From positions 1 to 62,000 of the forward strand of contig JBBHKE010001523.1 in assembly GCA_037447655.1 (NCBI GenBank): 62,000 nucleotides of DNA, written 5' to 3'. Shown piece after piece: positions 22,628 to 34,921 of this stretch (the first letter of the stretch is position 1; the number at the start of each line of letters is the position of its first letter). Both the position numbers and the translations under genes were made by a program. The notes under the pieces were generated by a model. That model saw only the letters and a list, made by a program, of their open reading frames with translations, had not been told where the DNA came from and did no database searches. Source of the stretch: Zygnema cylindricum. Its lineage: Eukaryota > Streptophyta > Zygnematophyceae > Zygnematales > Zygnemataceae.

Positions 22628-22984
22628 GTCCTACTTCTATACACCGAAACTACACTTAGCTGTACGGAGGCATTCCAGCCGTACATCTAACATTCTATCA
22701 CAAATATTTACACCGAAGTTCAGACAACGTAAAGTGATAATGATCTAGTCACGCCTCGTCACTATTTGTTGGCGGCGGCTGTCAGTGGTCCGATTAGAGG
22801 ATTTGGCACTGTAGAACTGACTTCACGAAGTCCCGTGGTCCTGCCGAATTTCCGTACGTCCACGGAGGACATACTCACGCATTCTCCCAAGTGACGACGC
22901 GTGTCCGAAGTGTGAATGAACCGTGAACTCCCAACTTCACTGTCACACTAATTTTGGTAATTAGTGAACCGAACTCAACCAAAA
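22628..22984. other. Insert sequence of unknown origin within the split LINE
   Basis: Separates the LINE 3' part from a gypsy integrase. No coding signal. The end near 23000 (ACTCTCTCTCCCTCACAG) recalls an LTR U5-like tract, but no family match was found. Confidence 0.35.
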
Positions 22985-24110
22985 ATAGCTTAAGTCTTGA
23001 ACAACTCTCTCTCCCTCACAGCTGAGGCATAGAGAGGACTAAAGCTTTCTAAAAACAACATCTCCCACTCGATAAGGCTTTTGCTGGGGCCTGTTACTGC
23101 CGCTGCGCGCCGTGGCAAAGCGCAAAGTATCTCGATGTTGGGCAATATGCAGGTTATCAAAGGCCATAAGCATCTCTCGGGCAAAAAGTAGAGCCCGGTT
23201 AGTGAGTTCTTCCCGAAAAACCCCGTCAAACAGTAGGGGAAGCGGAAAGCTTGCGGCTTTCTGGATATTCTTACCTAACAAGGGTTGATGCCCAAATAAG
23301 ACATAGTATGGACTGAAATCAGCAAGACTAGCCCGTACCGACATTTGATACCCCTTGGCAATATAGCCAAGTGACTCGTCCCACATTGTTATATGTTTTT
23401 CCAAGCAATGCTTGCGTAATGCCCGCTTGAAGGTCTGAACTGCACATTCCGCCAATCCATCAGCTTGTGGATGATTGCGGCTTGTTCGACGATGGTCCAT
23501 GAGAGCGTCATCTGGCACTTCTTGGAATTCTCTGCGAAATTCAGTCCCTTCATCTGTGAGGACTTCGGCTGGCGCGCCATATCTCATAAGGACATGTTCT
23601 TTAAATGCGGCGGTGGTGAGTTTAGCAGTTTTGTGGGGTAGCGCTACTTCTTCAACCCATTTGCTAAAATTTTCAATCATGATCATTATATATTCTTTCC
23701 CCCTCCATGATATCGGAAGGGGCCTGCCAAATCGCACGACCAGCGATAAAACAACCCCTTGATGGGTAATGGTTGGAGAGTAGTCTGCCGGTTGCTAAAA
23801 GAGGTACGTACACGATCATATATTGCACACTTGTGCAATACCGCAGCGACATCAGATGGCATCCCAGACCACCAATAGCGTGCAAGCTTAAGGTGCGCTT
23901 GGTCCCATAGTGACCGAGCTCGGTGTGAATGTGTTCAATCAGCGAAAGGCGTTCAGTCGCGCGAGGCTCGTGTCTGTGACTACTATCCGCTAATAATCGA
24001 ACTAGCGATCCACCTAACCAAAGATCATTTTTAGCTCTTTTCTTTACTCGTTCCTCCTCCTCGGATGTAGTGCCTAGTCGGAAGGTTTGTGAGGAGAGGA
24101 AAAGAATTAG
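22985..24110 (-). pseudogene. Ty3/gypsy integrase fragment (element B)
   Basis: The best gypsy integrase in the window: 232 open codons (23737-23039) with FSKWVEEVALPHKT, LTDEGTEFRREF (second catalytic Asp), HPQADGLAECAVQTF (catalytic Glu), a SPYYVLFGHQP motif and a C-terminal KPYRVGDVVFRKL. The zinc-binding part lies in another frame at 23885-23740. No LTR adjoins it on either side. The same breakpoint word GAGGAGAGGAAAAGAATTAG marks its right limit and the deletion junction of element A. Confidence 0.85.
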
Positions 24111-24147
24111 TGCTTGGGTGCCCCTTATAGTATGTCCTTTTGACTGC

Positions 24148-24257
24148 TATTTTTTTATAAATGGTAGTTAATGGCGGCAGTCTAACAAATTTGCTCGTCT
24201 GTTATTTTTTTATAAATGGTAGTTAATGGCGGAAGTCTAACAGATTTGCTCGTCTGC
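24148..24257. repeat. 55-bp tandem duplication
   Basis: Two adjacent 55-bp units beginning TATTTTTTTATAAATGG and ending TTTGCTCGTCTG, with only a few differences. Confidence 0.9.
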
Positions 24258-24944
24258 TTTGTTCGTCTGTTCGTCTGGTTTTCAAAAAAGTTTGATTTTA
24301 CAAATTTACAATGTAGTTTATTTATTTTTTGTTTTGGTACTATAATTTTAGAACTATAAACTATTATTTTAAATTTTTCAGCGTTTATGTGCCGCGCTAT
24401 CCATAATAAATTTCAATTAAACAGCGTACGGAACAAATTCCTACACGTGGCATACCACGCTTTATAAAGTAAATAATATAATACAGTATATTATAAAGTA
24501 CTGCTGTATGCATACTATATTTTTTTAAGCTATTGCCGATATGGAATTCGATGGTCTCGGACCGATATATCGGAACCTCTGACTATTCGATAACCGAAAA
24601 CTATCGGTATCGGTGTTATCGCGATAATTTTTTTACCGATACACAACACTACAAATTTGCACGTCCACTTCAGAGCTTGTACGTTGAGCTAGCATCAACA
24701 CTATTTCAAGTGTACATTTACTACCTTAACATCATCCGCGGAGGGACGTATCCGCGGAGTTTGGAAATAGTACGAAACATACAAATTTGAGTAGAAATTA
24801 ACATTATTTTAGGTTACTTTAAGCTATTTAATGGTATAAATGAAGCAGTTGTTTGTTATATTTCCAACGACTACCAAAGGTAATCTACATGCGAAGCGTT
24901 ATTAACGTTGTGGAAAGGAGATGTCACGAGGACGTTCTAATGCC
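24258..24944. other. Gene-free stretch with a short dispersed repeat
   Basis: AT-rich. Positions 24530-24655 contain the CGATATATCGG..ATCGGTATCGG..ATACACAACACTAC repeat unit. No gene seen. Confidence 0.5.
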
Positions 24945-25240
24945 TCACGCGTTGAAACATGGGATCCCGTCATGTCGGTCAAAACTACATCCCCCAGTGT
25001 TCCTTCTGCGCCTTGCAAAAACACGAGGTCCACGCGAGGGCCGCGCACTCCCCTAGATTGAGAACGTGGCGGGAGGATATACGACACCTTTCGTTTCACT
25101 TTGTACCCGGCTTCACTACCCACCGAGGCGATTGCATCTCGAACTGTATCATGTGCGGTTGTAGGTTCCCCACCATGTGAACAACGCAACAAATAGACGC
25201 CCTGCTCATCTATAGATTGGCCACAAACAAAACGAGGCTT
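24945..25240 (-). pseudogene. LINE nuclease-like domain fragment
   Basis: Minus-strand frame matching 32490-32750 of the plus-strand LINE. FVCG..DEQGVYLLRCSHGG and HDTVRDAIASV align with FVCA..GPDGVHLLCCSHGG and HDTIRDTVATI. PRVDLVF..DVVLTDMT aligns with RPIDVVF..DIVLANPT. It is the upstream half of the split LINE copy. The right edge at about 25240 is cut by another repeat, and RT is missing. Confidence 0.8.
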
Positions 25241-25265
25241 AAAAAATCAATGTATGTAATGCAAA

Positions 25266-25740
25266 GTTGTTCAAGTCATATTTTACGCACGATTCAAACG
25301 TGCAAATAATACGTAGAAATCGGAGAGGTCGATTTGAAAAAATCGTAAAAATCGTTTATAAATTTATGTTCGAACATTTCCGTACATGTGTGTACATTCG
25401 TACACATTTCAAACTTAACGCGCGCAAATAGTGTGACGTTGCAACGTCTCTTTTCGAAATTGTCCGTACATGAAAAATAAAATTCCGTACATTATCCCTG
25501 AAATTTTTGTTCAGTTTATCGGACAAAAAATACTAACACGTGCGACGTATCTTTTCGTCAAATTTTATATATTTTCCGTAAAAAATTGTATAGCTACCGT
25601 AAAATACCATACAATTTCCGTAAATTGTCCGTTTAGTTTACCAAACAAAAAGTACATCGCGTTTTTTAGCCATTTTTTTAAAAGTTATGAATAATACGTA
25701 TAAATCAGTAAAAATGAAAAAATCACGTGATTTGAACAAT
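25266..25740. mobile_element. Non-autonomous element with short terminal inverted repeats
   Basis: About 475 bp. It starts GTTGTTCAAGTCA and ends with the inverse GATTTGAACAAT. It is homologous to 42999-43805, which carries an extra ~300 bp inside. AT-rich with repeated TTTCCGTA and CCGTAAA words. No coding capacity. Confidence 0.6.
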
Positions 25741-25747
25741 TATGATG

Positions 25748-25968
25748 TACACCGCCAATCGCTATTAGTGTATAAGTTTTTTTAACGTATAAGAATAATT
25801 ACTGTTATTAACGCTCTTTGAGAATTTGAATATTTTTAAAGAAATCATTTACTCTAAATAGAAATTATGGTTTTTTTAAAATAGTATGGATAATTCTATT
25901 TGAGAATTTGGGAATAATTTTAGGGAACCGAATTAGCGTTCAATACGCTAATAGCGATTGGCGGTGTA
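25748..25968. mobile_element. 221-bp MITE with 25-bp inverted ends
   Basis: The first and last 25 bp are inverted repeats matching at 24 positions (TACACCGCCAATCGC...). A TA at each edge could be the target duplication, as in Tc1/mariner-type MITEs. Related ends occur near 13700, 20865, 21835, 42255 and 58270. Confidence 0.85.
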
Positions 25969-27034
25969 GTGAGTCGTTAGGGGGGTGGGCAAACATGGAT
26001 AATAACGACATTCACTTGCCAAAAATGGTTGTACGACTACGAGTTGTATTCACGAGCTGCGGCGAGTTTGCACGCGTGAAAGTTAATGTTTTTCCACCGT
26101 GTTAAACCTGCCCCCATTGATCGTACTTTTTTTAGCAAGACAAATTAGTTTCGGCCACGTAGGCACTTATACAATTCCCGTCGACAGTTTAATTGACGTG
26201 AAAAGGTTTGCAGGCAAAACATTTTGGGAATTGCTAATTGCAGAGACATTTTTTCTGCGCGCAGAAAGTTGTCAAAAATTGTACATTTGAATTACAGTAT
26301 GGTAAAAGCTACGTACCTTTGAGTTCAGGTTTGACGGTCAATCCGTCGAACAACTTTGACCGGCGAAATATTGTAACGACGATTAAAAAAGTGTCGCGCT
26401 TGTGTACGTCGATCGTCATAAAAAAAAACAATTCACACGGCCGGCGCAAGTTTACGGTAACAAAACTACGGCAACCACATGTAAATAAAATGGCTGCGGG
26501 CAAGTAGTTTCTCACTTCACGTGAGCTCCACTGTGAGTGCATCTGTTGGCATTTTAGTGCGTACTTTACTTTGTTTGTATGTGCGTATTTTACTTTTTCC
26601 GTGAATGTGAGACAATGTGAACTACGTTGTCAATGTAGGAATGTTGATTCGTTAATAGTGTGGCTTCATTTGGTCGCACGTGACGACACGCTTTTTTATC
26701 ATTTAGTTTAATCGATATTTTTAGGCGAGTACGCTTTCTTATCTCGAACAAAGTTTATTTCACTTCGTGCAAGTTAATCTATACATATGACGTCGTCCTT
26801 TATTCGCCACTTTGTTTTCAGTACCTTTTGTTCGTCGCACTATTTCTATCAAAAGACGAACCCTAAAAAATGAGCTGGTGTAAAGACTGGCGTCTGTAAA
26901 CAGTATGAAAGTTATGTCGTATGATTACTTTGTGCGCAAGTACATGGTAAGCAAGTGAAAATTTGAAGTTAAGTTTGTCGTTGCTAAATATCAAAAGGAT
27001 ATTCAATATCGGATCGTAGCTTACGTTTTACCAA
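25969..27034. other. No recognisable feature
   Basis: About 1 kb with only short open frames on both strands. No motif or match to other parts of the window was found. Confidence 0.5.
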
Positions 27035-28086
27035 TCAATTCGTCATCTTGTATTCTACGGCGTATTGAGCTGCCTGGTTGAACGTAAATTTGAGACCGTA
27101 TGTTTGGTTAAGATGGCTTTGAATAAATTTCTTTGACTGGAAAGGAAACTGTCCCACAAACATCTGGACAGCTTCGGCATCTGATAACAAATCGGGTAAC
27201 GCTTCTCGCAAGGTCTCCATGCGGGATCGTAAAGCGGAGGCAGTCTCGTCCGGTTTACGATCAAAATTCATTAATTCCTTAACTTGGTCGGGATTTTGCA
27301 TTCGATACTCCTCTTGCAACAAATTAAACATTATGGTGAGAGGGTCTCGTAACGGAATAGTCATCTCGGGTCTGCTAGGACGGCGGCTCGGGTTGCAATG
27401 GCATATTGGTGGGGGACCTCTGCCACAGCCGGGTACAGAACATTGCCATGCGCATCTAAGACCTCAAAAATAGCAGCTTGATTCGGAATTTTTGCTTGAC
27501 CAATTACCTTAAGCGTACCAACAAACTGTGGAGAATATTCAGTCATCGCAAATATGCCATCATACTTGCGGGAATATAAGGTAAGGGCGGACCCGCGAAA
27601 GTAACGCACGAAAAGGGAGAAAGCAACACGCATGTCAAATCTATCTTGATAACAGAAAGCTAGATCTCGCATTTCAGTGTCGAATAACATTCGAAAATGA
27701 GATAATCTCATGGTAAACTTCATTTCAGAAAAGTAGAATTGAAGTTTACCAGGAGTACCCTCCGATTTGGAGGCCATCAAAAGACACGAGTTAGTCAAAG
27801 TCTAAGCCTGAATCGGTGCTAACGGAGACCAAAAAGAAAGAAAATTTGAACCGGGTTCCCTTTCGTTATCAACCACTTCCACAGATAGCGTGGAAAGAAT
27901 GGATGAGAAAGATGAGACTGTGGTTAAATCTGAACGAGTAAAGGACGCTCTAGATTCAATTAAAGGACTTAACGTCAAAGGAACTGAATATGATAAATTC
28001 GGTTGATCAAAATTTGATGAACTGAAAGTTCCACCACTACTTGTAGATCCGTATGAGTGGTAATGGTTATCCCAATCCGTGGGCAT
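27035..28086 (-). pseudogene. Ty3/gypsy Gag (element B)
   Basis: Three consecutive minus frames (28086-27802, 27798-27361, 27364-27035) together give Gag: a Ser-rich N-terminus, a middle part with YQDRFDMRVAFSLFVRYFRGSALTLY, and a capsid part with FDRKPDETASALRSRMETLREALP and FVGQFPFQSKKFIQSHL. This last is the Retrotrans_gag helix pattern. One stop and one frameshift separate the frames. It lies between a gypsy 5' LTR (29230-30369) and, far to the left, the integrase at 22985-24110, which may be the same element broken by later insertions. Confidence 0.85.
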
Positions 28087-28833
28087 AAAAATGACTGAGA
28101 TAACATACTAATCTGCTAATAGATATGCCCTATATGAGATGTAGCAAATGGTAAACCATACAACACACGTAGGCAACAATCTCAAAAAGTCTCTAACAGG
28201 GCCACGATGGCCAGATCTACTAAAGAAGCCGTTTTTTACCAAAACCTCTACCTTGCAAACAAGTGGGCAAGGCCGAAAGGCCAATTCTATAAAGGCACGA
28301 AATTACTGAACAATCACTCAAATGTGTAGATCTAAATCTCCACAAGCAGAAAATAAATCTATCCAAGGCAATCAACAACCAGATCTAACAATCAAATTCC
28401 ACGTCATATAGACAACAAGAAAAATACAAGGCCACTCACAGCCAGATGGCAAGCTTGGAAAGCGGGGACACTACAAATGCTCAATACAATTAGGTCCAGG
28501 TGAACCCAATCCACTCACGTCCCCTTTAAACGATCAACAACTATCTTGACACGCGCCTGCACCCGCAATGCATCGCGAACTTACAAACCACTCTTAGCAA
28601 TCTGGTGATTGCCAAGGGTGAACGGCGGTTGTTCGCTCCAACCGGAGTTTTGCAGAGCTCCCAAAAACGAATCAGCTCCAGTATCTCCACTCCAAATTGT
28701 CGGAAGACACCACAACTCAATTACCAACTTAGTTAATAGCATGTTAGGGCACGCGTATCAGCACTATGCCACGCTCTGCTCGACTTTAAAGCAATTGTAT
28801 TTTTATGTGATAATTCGTGCAACCTAATATAAA

Positions 28834-28868
<35 letters not shown>

Positions 28869-29229
28869 AGGTTTTTTTTTTTTTAAGTTTTTATTTGTTT
28901 AAGTTTGCTAGGTGTTTTGAAAGAGTTAATCCGGTAGGAAGACCGAAGAGAAAACGATACCGGACAGTTCAACAATCTCAAATTCAACAACTCAAAAACA
29001 AACTAGACAACAAATGAAATGAAAATAAAGCATAGCACAAATGTAGAAATCTAAACATTCAGACAAATTGACAAAAATAATAATGAAACTTAGCAAAACT
29101 GACAATTTAAAACTGCAAAAAATAGAGCAAAACTGCAAATGTCAGATTCCAGAAAAAAAAAAAAAAACATACAAATCTTAAATTGCAGATAAAATATGAA
29201 AAAGACACAATTTCAAGAGCGCAAGAATA
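28087..29229. other. Gypsy leader/untranslated region with AT repeat
   Basis: Between gag and the 5' LTR, where a leader and PBS are expected. Contains an (AT)n run at 28827-28856 followed by T runs. The last 100 bp match the sequence before the LTR of element A (..TTTCAA..GAATATTAAGCCAAC). No gene seen. Confidence 0.5.
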
Positions 29230-30369
29230 TTAAGCCAACAGATACCCACTAGGCTTCTTCGTCATATTATATTCCTTATAGGAGTTCAATAAATAAAGAT
29301 TTATCCTAATATCACAACACATAAACCGCAAATGTAGCAAACTGCGAGCAAATCTGAGATAACCAGATTTGGTCACACACAAAACATATAACAAAAGTCA
29401 TCCCTAATCCACTATCCCCAAGTAAACCACACAAGCAAACCCAAAACTATCCAATCGCAATCCAAAGTTCAGCAACAACCTGAGAAATAAGGCAGAGCAG
29501 CAATCTACTTGATAGAACGAGAGAAGAAGTGAAGGGAAACCGGTTAGTTCTCGTCGTGAGCCGCGTAGATTAAATTCTAAGGCGTATTACAATGAAAGGT
29601 GAGAGCAGGCTAGGCAACACAATGCTTAATGACTAAAAAAATAGTCACTAAATCTATCCTAACAATTTCACAAGAAAATAATCAGAGTTTAGGTTAAATC
29701 TTCCAAAAAGAGAATTCCTATGCTCTTGAAATTGTGTGCTCAGAATTCACCTAAAATTCGCTAAGTACAAAGTCTACAGCTAAAAGTCTACCTTACTACG
29801 AATACATGCGTTCTATGTAGTTGTTTGCTAGTAGTTTGGATTTTGGCCAATAGGCGACCAGAATCTTATGCCTTACGTTACAGAATCTACAACCTGCGGA
29901 TAAAAACCCTTCCTACGCTACATGTGAATGCGTGCGACCTCTAAGGGTCCACGACTTAAAATGGACCAATCAACGTTGACGGGTGCAGTTCGCATCCGGA
30001 TCGTCCATTTATCTGCATCCTTCGTGGCCGTATATTTGCATTCGAATCCACGCTGGCGTCGACATTATCTAGAGTTGATGTTTCGGTTCGCGACCGTCCG
30101 TACATCATTTCAAACTTGGTCGCGAAAATTCCGGCCGACGAAGTATGTCGGTTCGCCACTACATCGATTCGCGTAAATTCCGGCAGATGACGACTTCGCG
30201 GACAGAATCTGAAACGTCTACAGGTTTCACGGCGTAAGACTAAAATCTGTACGGTCATGTCGCCACCCGAAATATCCCCATGAGTAAATTAGTGTGGCGT
30301 CTTTTATATTAAGGACCATTACCATGCAAATAAATATAATTTGGTGCGCCGACGTGATGCGGTATTACA
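29230..30369 (-). mobile_element. Gypsy 5' LTR (element B)
   Basis: About 1.14 kb, the complete counterpart of 15253-16420. It begins GCCAACAGATACCCACTAGG and ends GACGTGATGCGGTATTACA at 30369. A shared central block GTTACAGAATCTACAACCTG lies near 29877. Confidence 0.8.
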
Positions 30370-30470
30370 CGATGTTTTGCCCCATGGTAGCATTTTGGTA
30401 ATCTATCAATCTTTTCTGATTGCCTGCCTCTCTACATGTTTCTTTTTGACTATGGCGGCAACTATGGTGA

Positions 30471-30669
<199 letters not shown>

Positions 30670-30699
30670 CACTATAGAGTCTAAATTAAGAATTGAATA

Positions 30700-33150
30700 C
30701 TAATTACTTCTTTTCAATAACCCCCTTGCCCCTTCCCCTTTACCCCCTTCCATCGATGCCTTTGAGCCTTCTGAAAGCTTTACTTTGGATCGAGAGATTT
30801 TCATTAAGGCTCTTAGCTCTTCTCCTCACCTTTCAACAGGGGGCCCCTCAGGCACAATGTATGAGTTGTTTCGCGATATTTTGCCCCCTGAATCAGGTGC
30901 CCGGGGGTTTGATGTGTTTTTCGAGTATGTTCCCTTATTGCTAGTGGGAATGTTCCTCTTCAGATTTGTGATCTTCTCACGGCGTCCCGCCTTGTGGCAA
31001 TCGCCAAACCTAATGGTGAAATCCGCCCTATTGTTGTGGGAGAGGTTTTATATAGATTGGTGGCTCGTGCAATATGTATCCAGCTCCAACCGGCTTTCTA
31101 TGATTATTTCTCTCCCCATCAGTTTGGAGTGGCCACAAGAGGGGGTTGTGAGGTCATGGTCCACGGGATTCGAGCGTTGTTGAATGTACATCCGGATTGT
31201 TTGGTCCTTCAGGCCGACGTTTCCAATGCCTTTAATATGGTGGATTGTAACTTGATTTTTTCAGAGCTTATGGCGGCTCCATCTTCGATTATCCAATTAT
31301 TCCCCTTTGTGAGGGCTTTCTATTCTTTGACAAGCACCCTTTCTTTCTTGGCTGATGGTGATCTCATTCCTCTCTCCTCTGCTACTGGCACTCGCGAAGG
31401 TGACCCTCTCGGCGGACCTTTATTTGCCCTCGCCCATTACTGGGCCCTTCGTGCCTCCGCATACGCCTTCCCTTCTTGCCTTTTCCCTTCGGTCGTAGAT
31501 GACACGCACATTATTGAGCCCAGAGAACAAGTCGTGTTGGCATATGATTTTTTCAGAGAACGTTTAGTTGAAGTCAACCTTTCAGACCAGCCGTCGAAGT
31601 TTTGTTCTGCTCAGGAAACTCCACTTTCCTTCACTCCCCCTCTTGGTTTTCAAACCTCTTCTCGCTGCGATGGCATCCGTGTGCTTGGTTGCCCTTTTGG
31701 TTCGGATATCTTCGTGACCCAATTCCTTCGTGATGCTTTACAGACATATTTGGTCCAAGTGGATGATCTTCCTCACCTTCCCGATCCCCAAGTTCCTTTT
31801 GCTATGTTAACCAGGTGTTTTCCCCACCGCCCTTCTTACTTTACACGTATTTCCCCTCCCACCACGACATTTGTCTCCTCTCTCTCGACATTTGTCTCCT
31901 CTCTCTCGGCATTTGACGATCGCCTCATGGTCGTCCTCCACACTATGTTAGGTCGTGGGACAGTTGATCGCGAGTCTGGGCCATCATCACGCATTGAGGC
32001 ATCCCTCCTTGTCTCTACTGGGGGGTTGAGTCCATTATCGACTGCTCGTGTTGCTCCCGCTGCCTATTTGGGAAGTTGGTGTCTTATTGCCTCAACTGTT
32101 ATTTCCCATTTCTTAGTTGGGGACACCTCCGTTCTAGCTACTGTTATTCCTCGGGTTTCAGACGGTGTGTTCGCTTTCCAACGATCTCTATTGGATGCAT
32201 CACGTTCTCTTCCTTCCCATGCCCTACTGGACGTGCCAATTTTCTCCACCCTTGTTACAAAATCTATTGAGCGTGTCCATGAATCGATTTCTGATCGGGT
32301 TGTCACCGCTATTAAATTCGAGATTCTCAAAGCGCTTCCCTCCGATTCTTCGCGTGCCGTCTTCTCTTGTGGTGGACCTGGTTCTGGGTCTTGGCTTTTG
32401 GCCACACCGATTTTGTCCACTCTCCAATTTTCACCTGCTCAATTCACCATCGCCCTCCGATTTGGCCTTGGCCTCCCCCATCCTCGTTACTTGGCTCTTT
32501 TGTTTGTGCCAGTGGTCGTGTCTTGGGGCCCGATGGTGTCCACTTGCTTTGCTGCTCCCATGGGGGAGATTTGATCCAGGCGCACGACACTATTCGCGAC
32601 ACCGTTGCAACCATCGCTTAGGAATGGGGTTTTTCTGTGGGTCGAGAGGTTTCTCATAGTATTCGTTCGCGTCCTATCGATGTCGTTTTCCTTGATGGTG
32701 CCCGTCGCATCTTCAGTGATATTGTTTTGGCGAACCCTACTTCAGCTACAGTTGTTGATCAAGCGGCTCGATATGTTGGGGTGGCAGCTCGTGATGATGC
32801 TAAGGCGAAGGAGCGTGATTATGCCCACCGGGACCCTATGGATGACTTTATTCCGATGGCGGTCGAGATCTTTGGTTGTGTAGGTGTTGCACTGGACGAG
32901 TTTCTCCGTTCATGTGCTAGACGTGCTTTCGAGCGCCGAGGACCTGGGAGCCCTCCTCTTTCGGTCCTTACTTCTTTTTATCGTCAACGTTTTTCTGTGG
33001 CTTTACAACGAGTGCAGGCTTCTCTTCTCCTCCGATCGGCTGTTGCGGTTATGGATGGTCGCCGTGTTCCTTAACTCCCTCAACGTGCTCCTCCAGGCTG
33101 GGTGGACTTACGGTGTTGTTTTTCGTAGATATTTGATTTAGTTGGGGTTG
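30700..33150 (+). pseudogene. Non-LTR retrotransposon (LINE) ORF: RT plus C-terminal nuclease-like domain
   Basis: An upstream frame with PSGTMYELF lies at 30785-30910. After a frameshift, the main frame opens at about 30913 and runs to 32574. Its RT motifs, numbered from the ATG at 30994, are IAKPNGEIRPI (3-13), QADVSNAF (Asp 75), GTREGDPLGGPL (132-143) and VVDD (167-170, where A/G-DD is usual). A frameshift near 32500 leads to CSHGG and HDTIRD, then a TAG stop at 32619. The same frame reopens with GREVSHS, RPIDVVF, DIVLANP and KERDYAHRDP, ending at 33072. An in-frame 21-bp duplication doubles FVSSLS. It lacks the N-terminus and is disabled. The C-terminal part resembles a PD-(D/E)XK fold by inference. 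Confidence 0.85.
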
Positions 33151-33345
33151 GGGTTGTAGTTTTGGTTTTGTGAGTTGTTGTGTTTTTCATTTTGAGTTAG
33201 GGTGCTTTTATTTTCCTTGTTGTTGCTTCCTTTTTCTTTTGTGTTCTCGTCGCTCTTTTTGTTTTTTATTGTAGGTTTTTCAGTTTTGGCCATGCCCCCC
33301 CTTTAGTACCCCCAGACTCAGATGGTTTACCATCGTGCTTTTTAA
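33151..33345 (+). mobile_element. LINE 3' UTR with terminal hairpin
   Basis: T/G-rich tail after the ORF, ending in the perfect hairpin GATGGTTTACCATC (33321-33334) followed by GTGCTTTTTAAT. The same hairpin ends the copies at 22016-22030 and 59599-59612. Confidence 0.75.
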
Positions 33346-34520
33346 TTTATCTTGCATTTTCTACTTCTACTTTTGTCACATATCTTTTCGCCTTGGATTT
33401 TCCAATGTATTTCTCGATACGACTTTAAACAACTATCGCGATAACTCTGTTTTGAGTTTGTATTGTAGACCACTAATCATTATTAGTGTTAATAACACTA
33501 ATATTGTTGCGGCTTTTTTCGGCCCAAAATCATAAATTAGCGTTATTAACATTAAAATATAATTAGCGCTAATGCGGAAAGTATTTATTTAGTGTTAACC
33601 ATTATACATTACGTTTGTCAAAATTAGTGTGATATACGTTAAGCTCGTTTTGGTACACCCCTGTCCACGTGACATCTCATTTATACAACATTAAATGCGT
33701 TTCGCATGTAAATTAAATATCAGTACTAGTTAGCCGGGAGTAACATTACAAAATATAAAGTATAAAATAGCTGAAATTTTACTCTAATTTACATGTTTCC
33801 TACGATTTTCCAAACCCCACAAATACGTATCTTGGCGAAAGTTGTCAGGGTGACAGCTCAGCGTACACGCTACAAAGTAGACACTGGCGTTAAGTGCCAA
33901 ATAAATGTTAATGCTATTTTTTTTTTTTTGTCACAAAATCACAAATTAGCCTTATTAACACTAAATTAGCGTTTACGCTAGTTTTGTTTTAACACTAATA
34001 AAGATTAATAGTGTAGTTCCCGAGCCTCCCCCAGTTGTGATAGTCCCCCCACCCCGTCACGAAGTGATACATCGACCCCACTTGACGTTCGATAATCGAT
34101 AATATCAGTTTTCGGAATTATCGCAATAGGAAATTTACGGATACACAACACTACGATACACATTGAATCATTATTAGCGTTATTAACGCTATATCAGCGG
34201 CCCAAAATTTTGACCCCAAAACCTTAAATAGAATGAATAACGCTATTTTTTATTTTACGTTACTTAAGGTTTTGGTATATTTGAGTTAAGAATTATAATT
34301 TATGATGTTCTTGAATAGTGTGGTGTACGAACGTGATATTCCGTACAAAATGGTACTTTGTTAAGTAAAAAAGTAAGAAACATGGATTAAAATAATCGCG
34401 ATCGCACGTAAAACTGCGCTCAAAATAAAAGATAGAATGAGATCATACCTATTCTAGTGTAAAGATATTGATCGCGCATTAATTATACGATAGAAAACAC
34501 AAACTAGAGTTATGAATCAA
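33346..34520. other. Gene-free stretch of dispersed repeats
   Basis: Contains TTAGTGTTAATAACACTAA-like palindromic words (33480-33560), the CGATAATCGATAAT..ACACAACACTACG unit (34060-34155), and 34166-34470, which is a diverged direct copy of 58290-58600. Confidence 0.55.
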
Positions 34521-34921
34521 TTAGGGTAACATTCCATTAACGCTTACTGAAAGTCCGCTCCATTATGTCCGGCCAGTGAAAAACCTTTCGAAATTGTGTT
34601 AGTGCCACGTAGTTAGTGTTCACATTTTGAAAATCAAAAAATATTCTTCAAACGAAAAATCTGAACGATAATCTCTGTACCAGCGGAGGTGGATAATGAT
34701 TCGTACGAAAAGTTTGCGGCCCCATTATAATTTTGAAAATGGAAATTTAAATTTTGAAACAGAATGGCAAAAAGACGCGGCAAATTTTGAAGGTCGGTAG
34801 ATGTCAGACGGAGCGTGCGATGATACTCTCGGTTGACTTGTATCCAGCGTGGCAAGCTGCAAATGGCCTAAACGACGTGTAGGCCTGTGATCGCTTGTTC
34901 AACGTGGATTTTTTTTTGCTT

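Noticed and set aside
24148-24257. CRISPR-like direct repeat
   Set aside because: Only two adjacent 55-bp units without spacers, in a eukaryotic genome; a simple tandem duplication.
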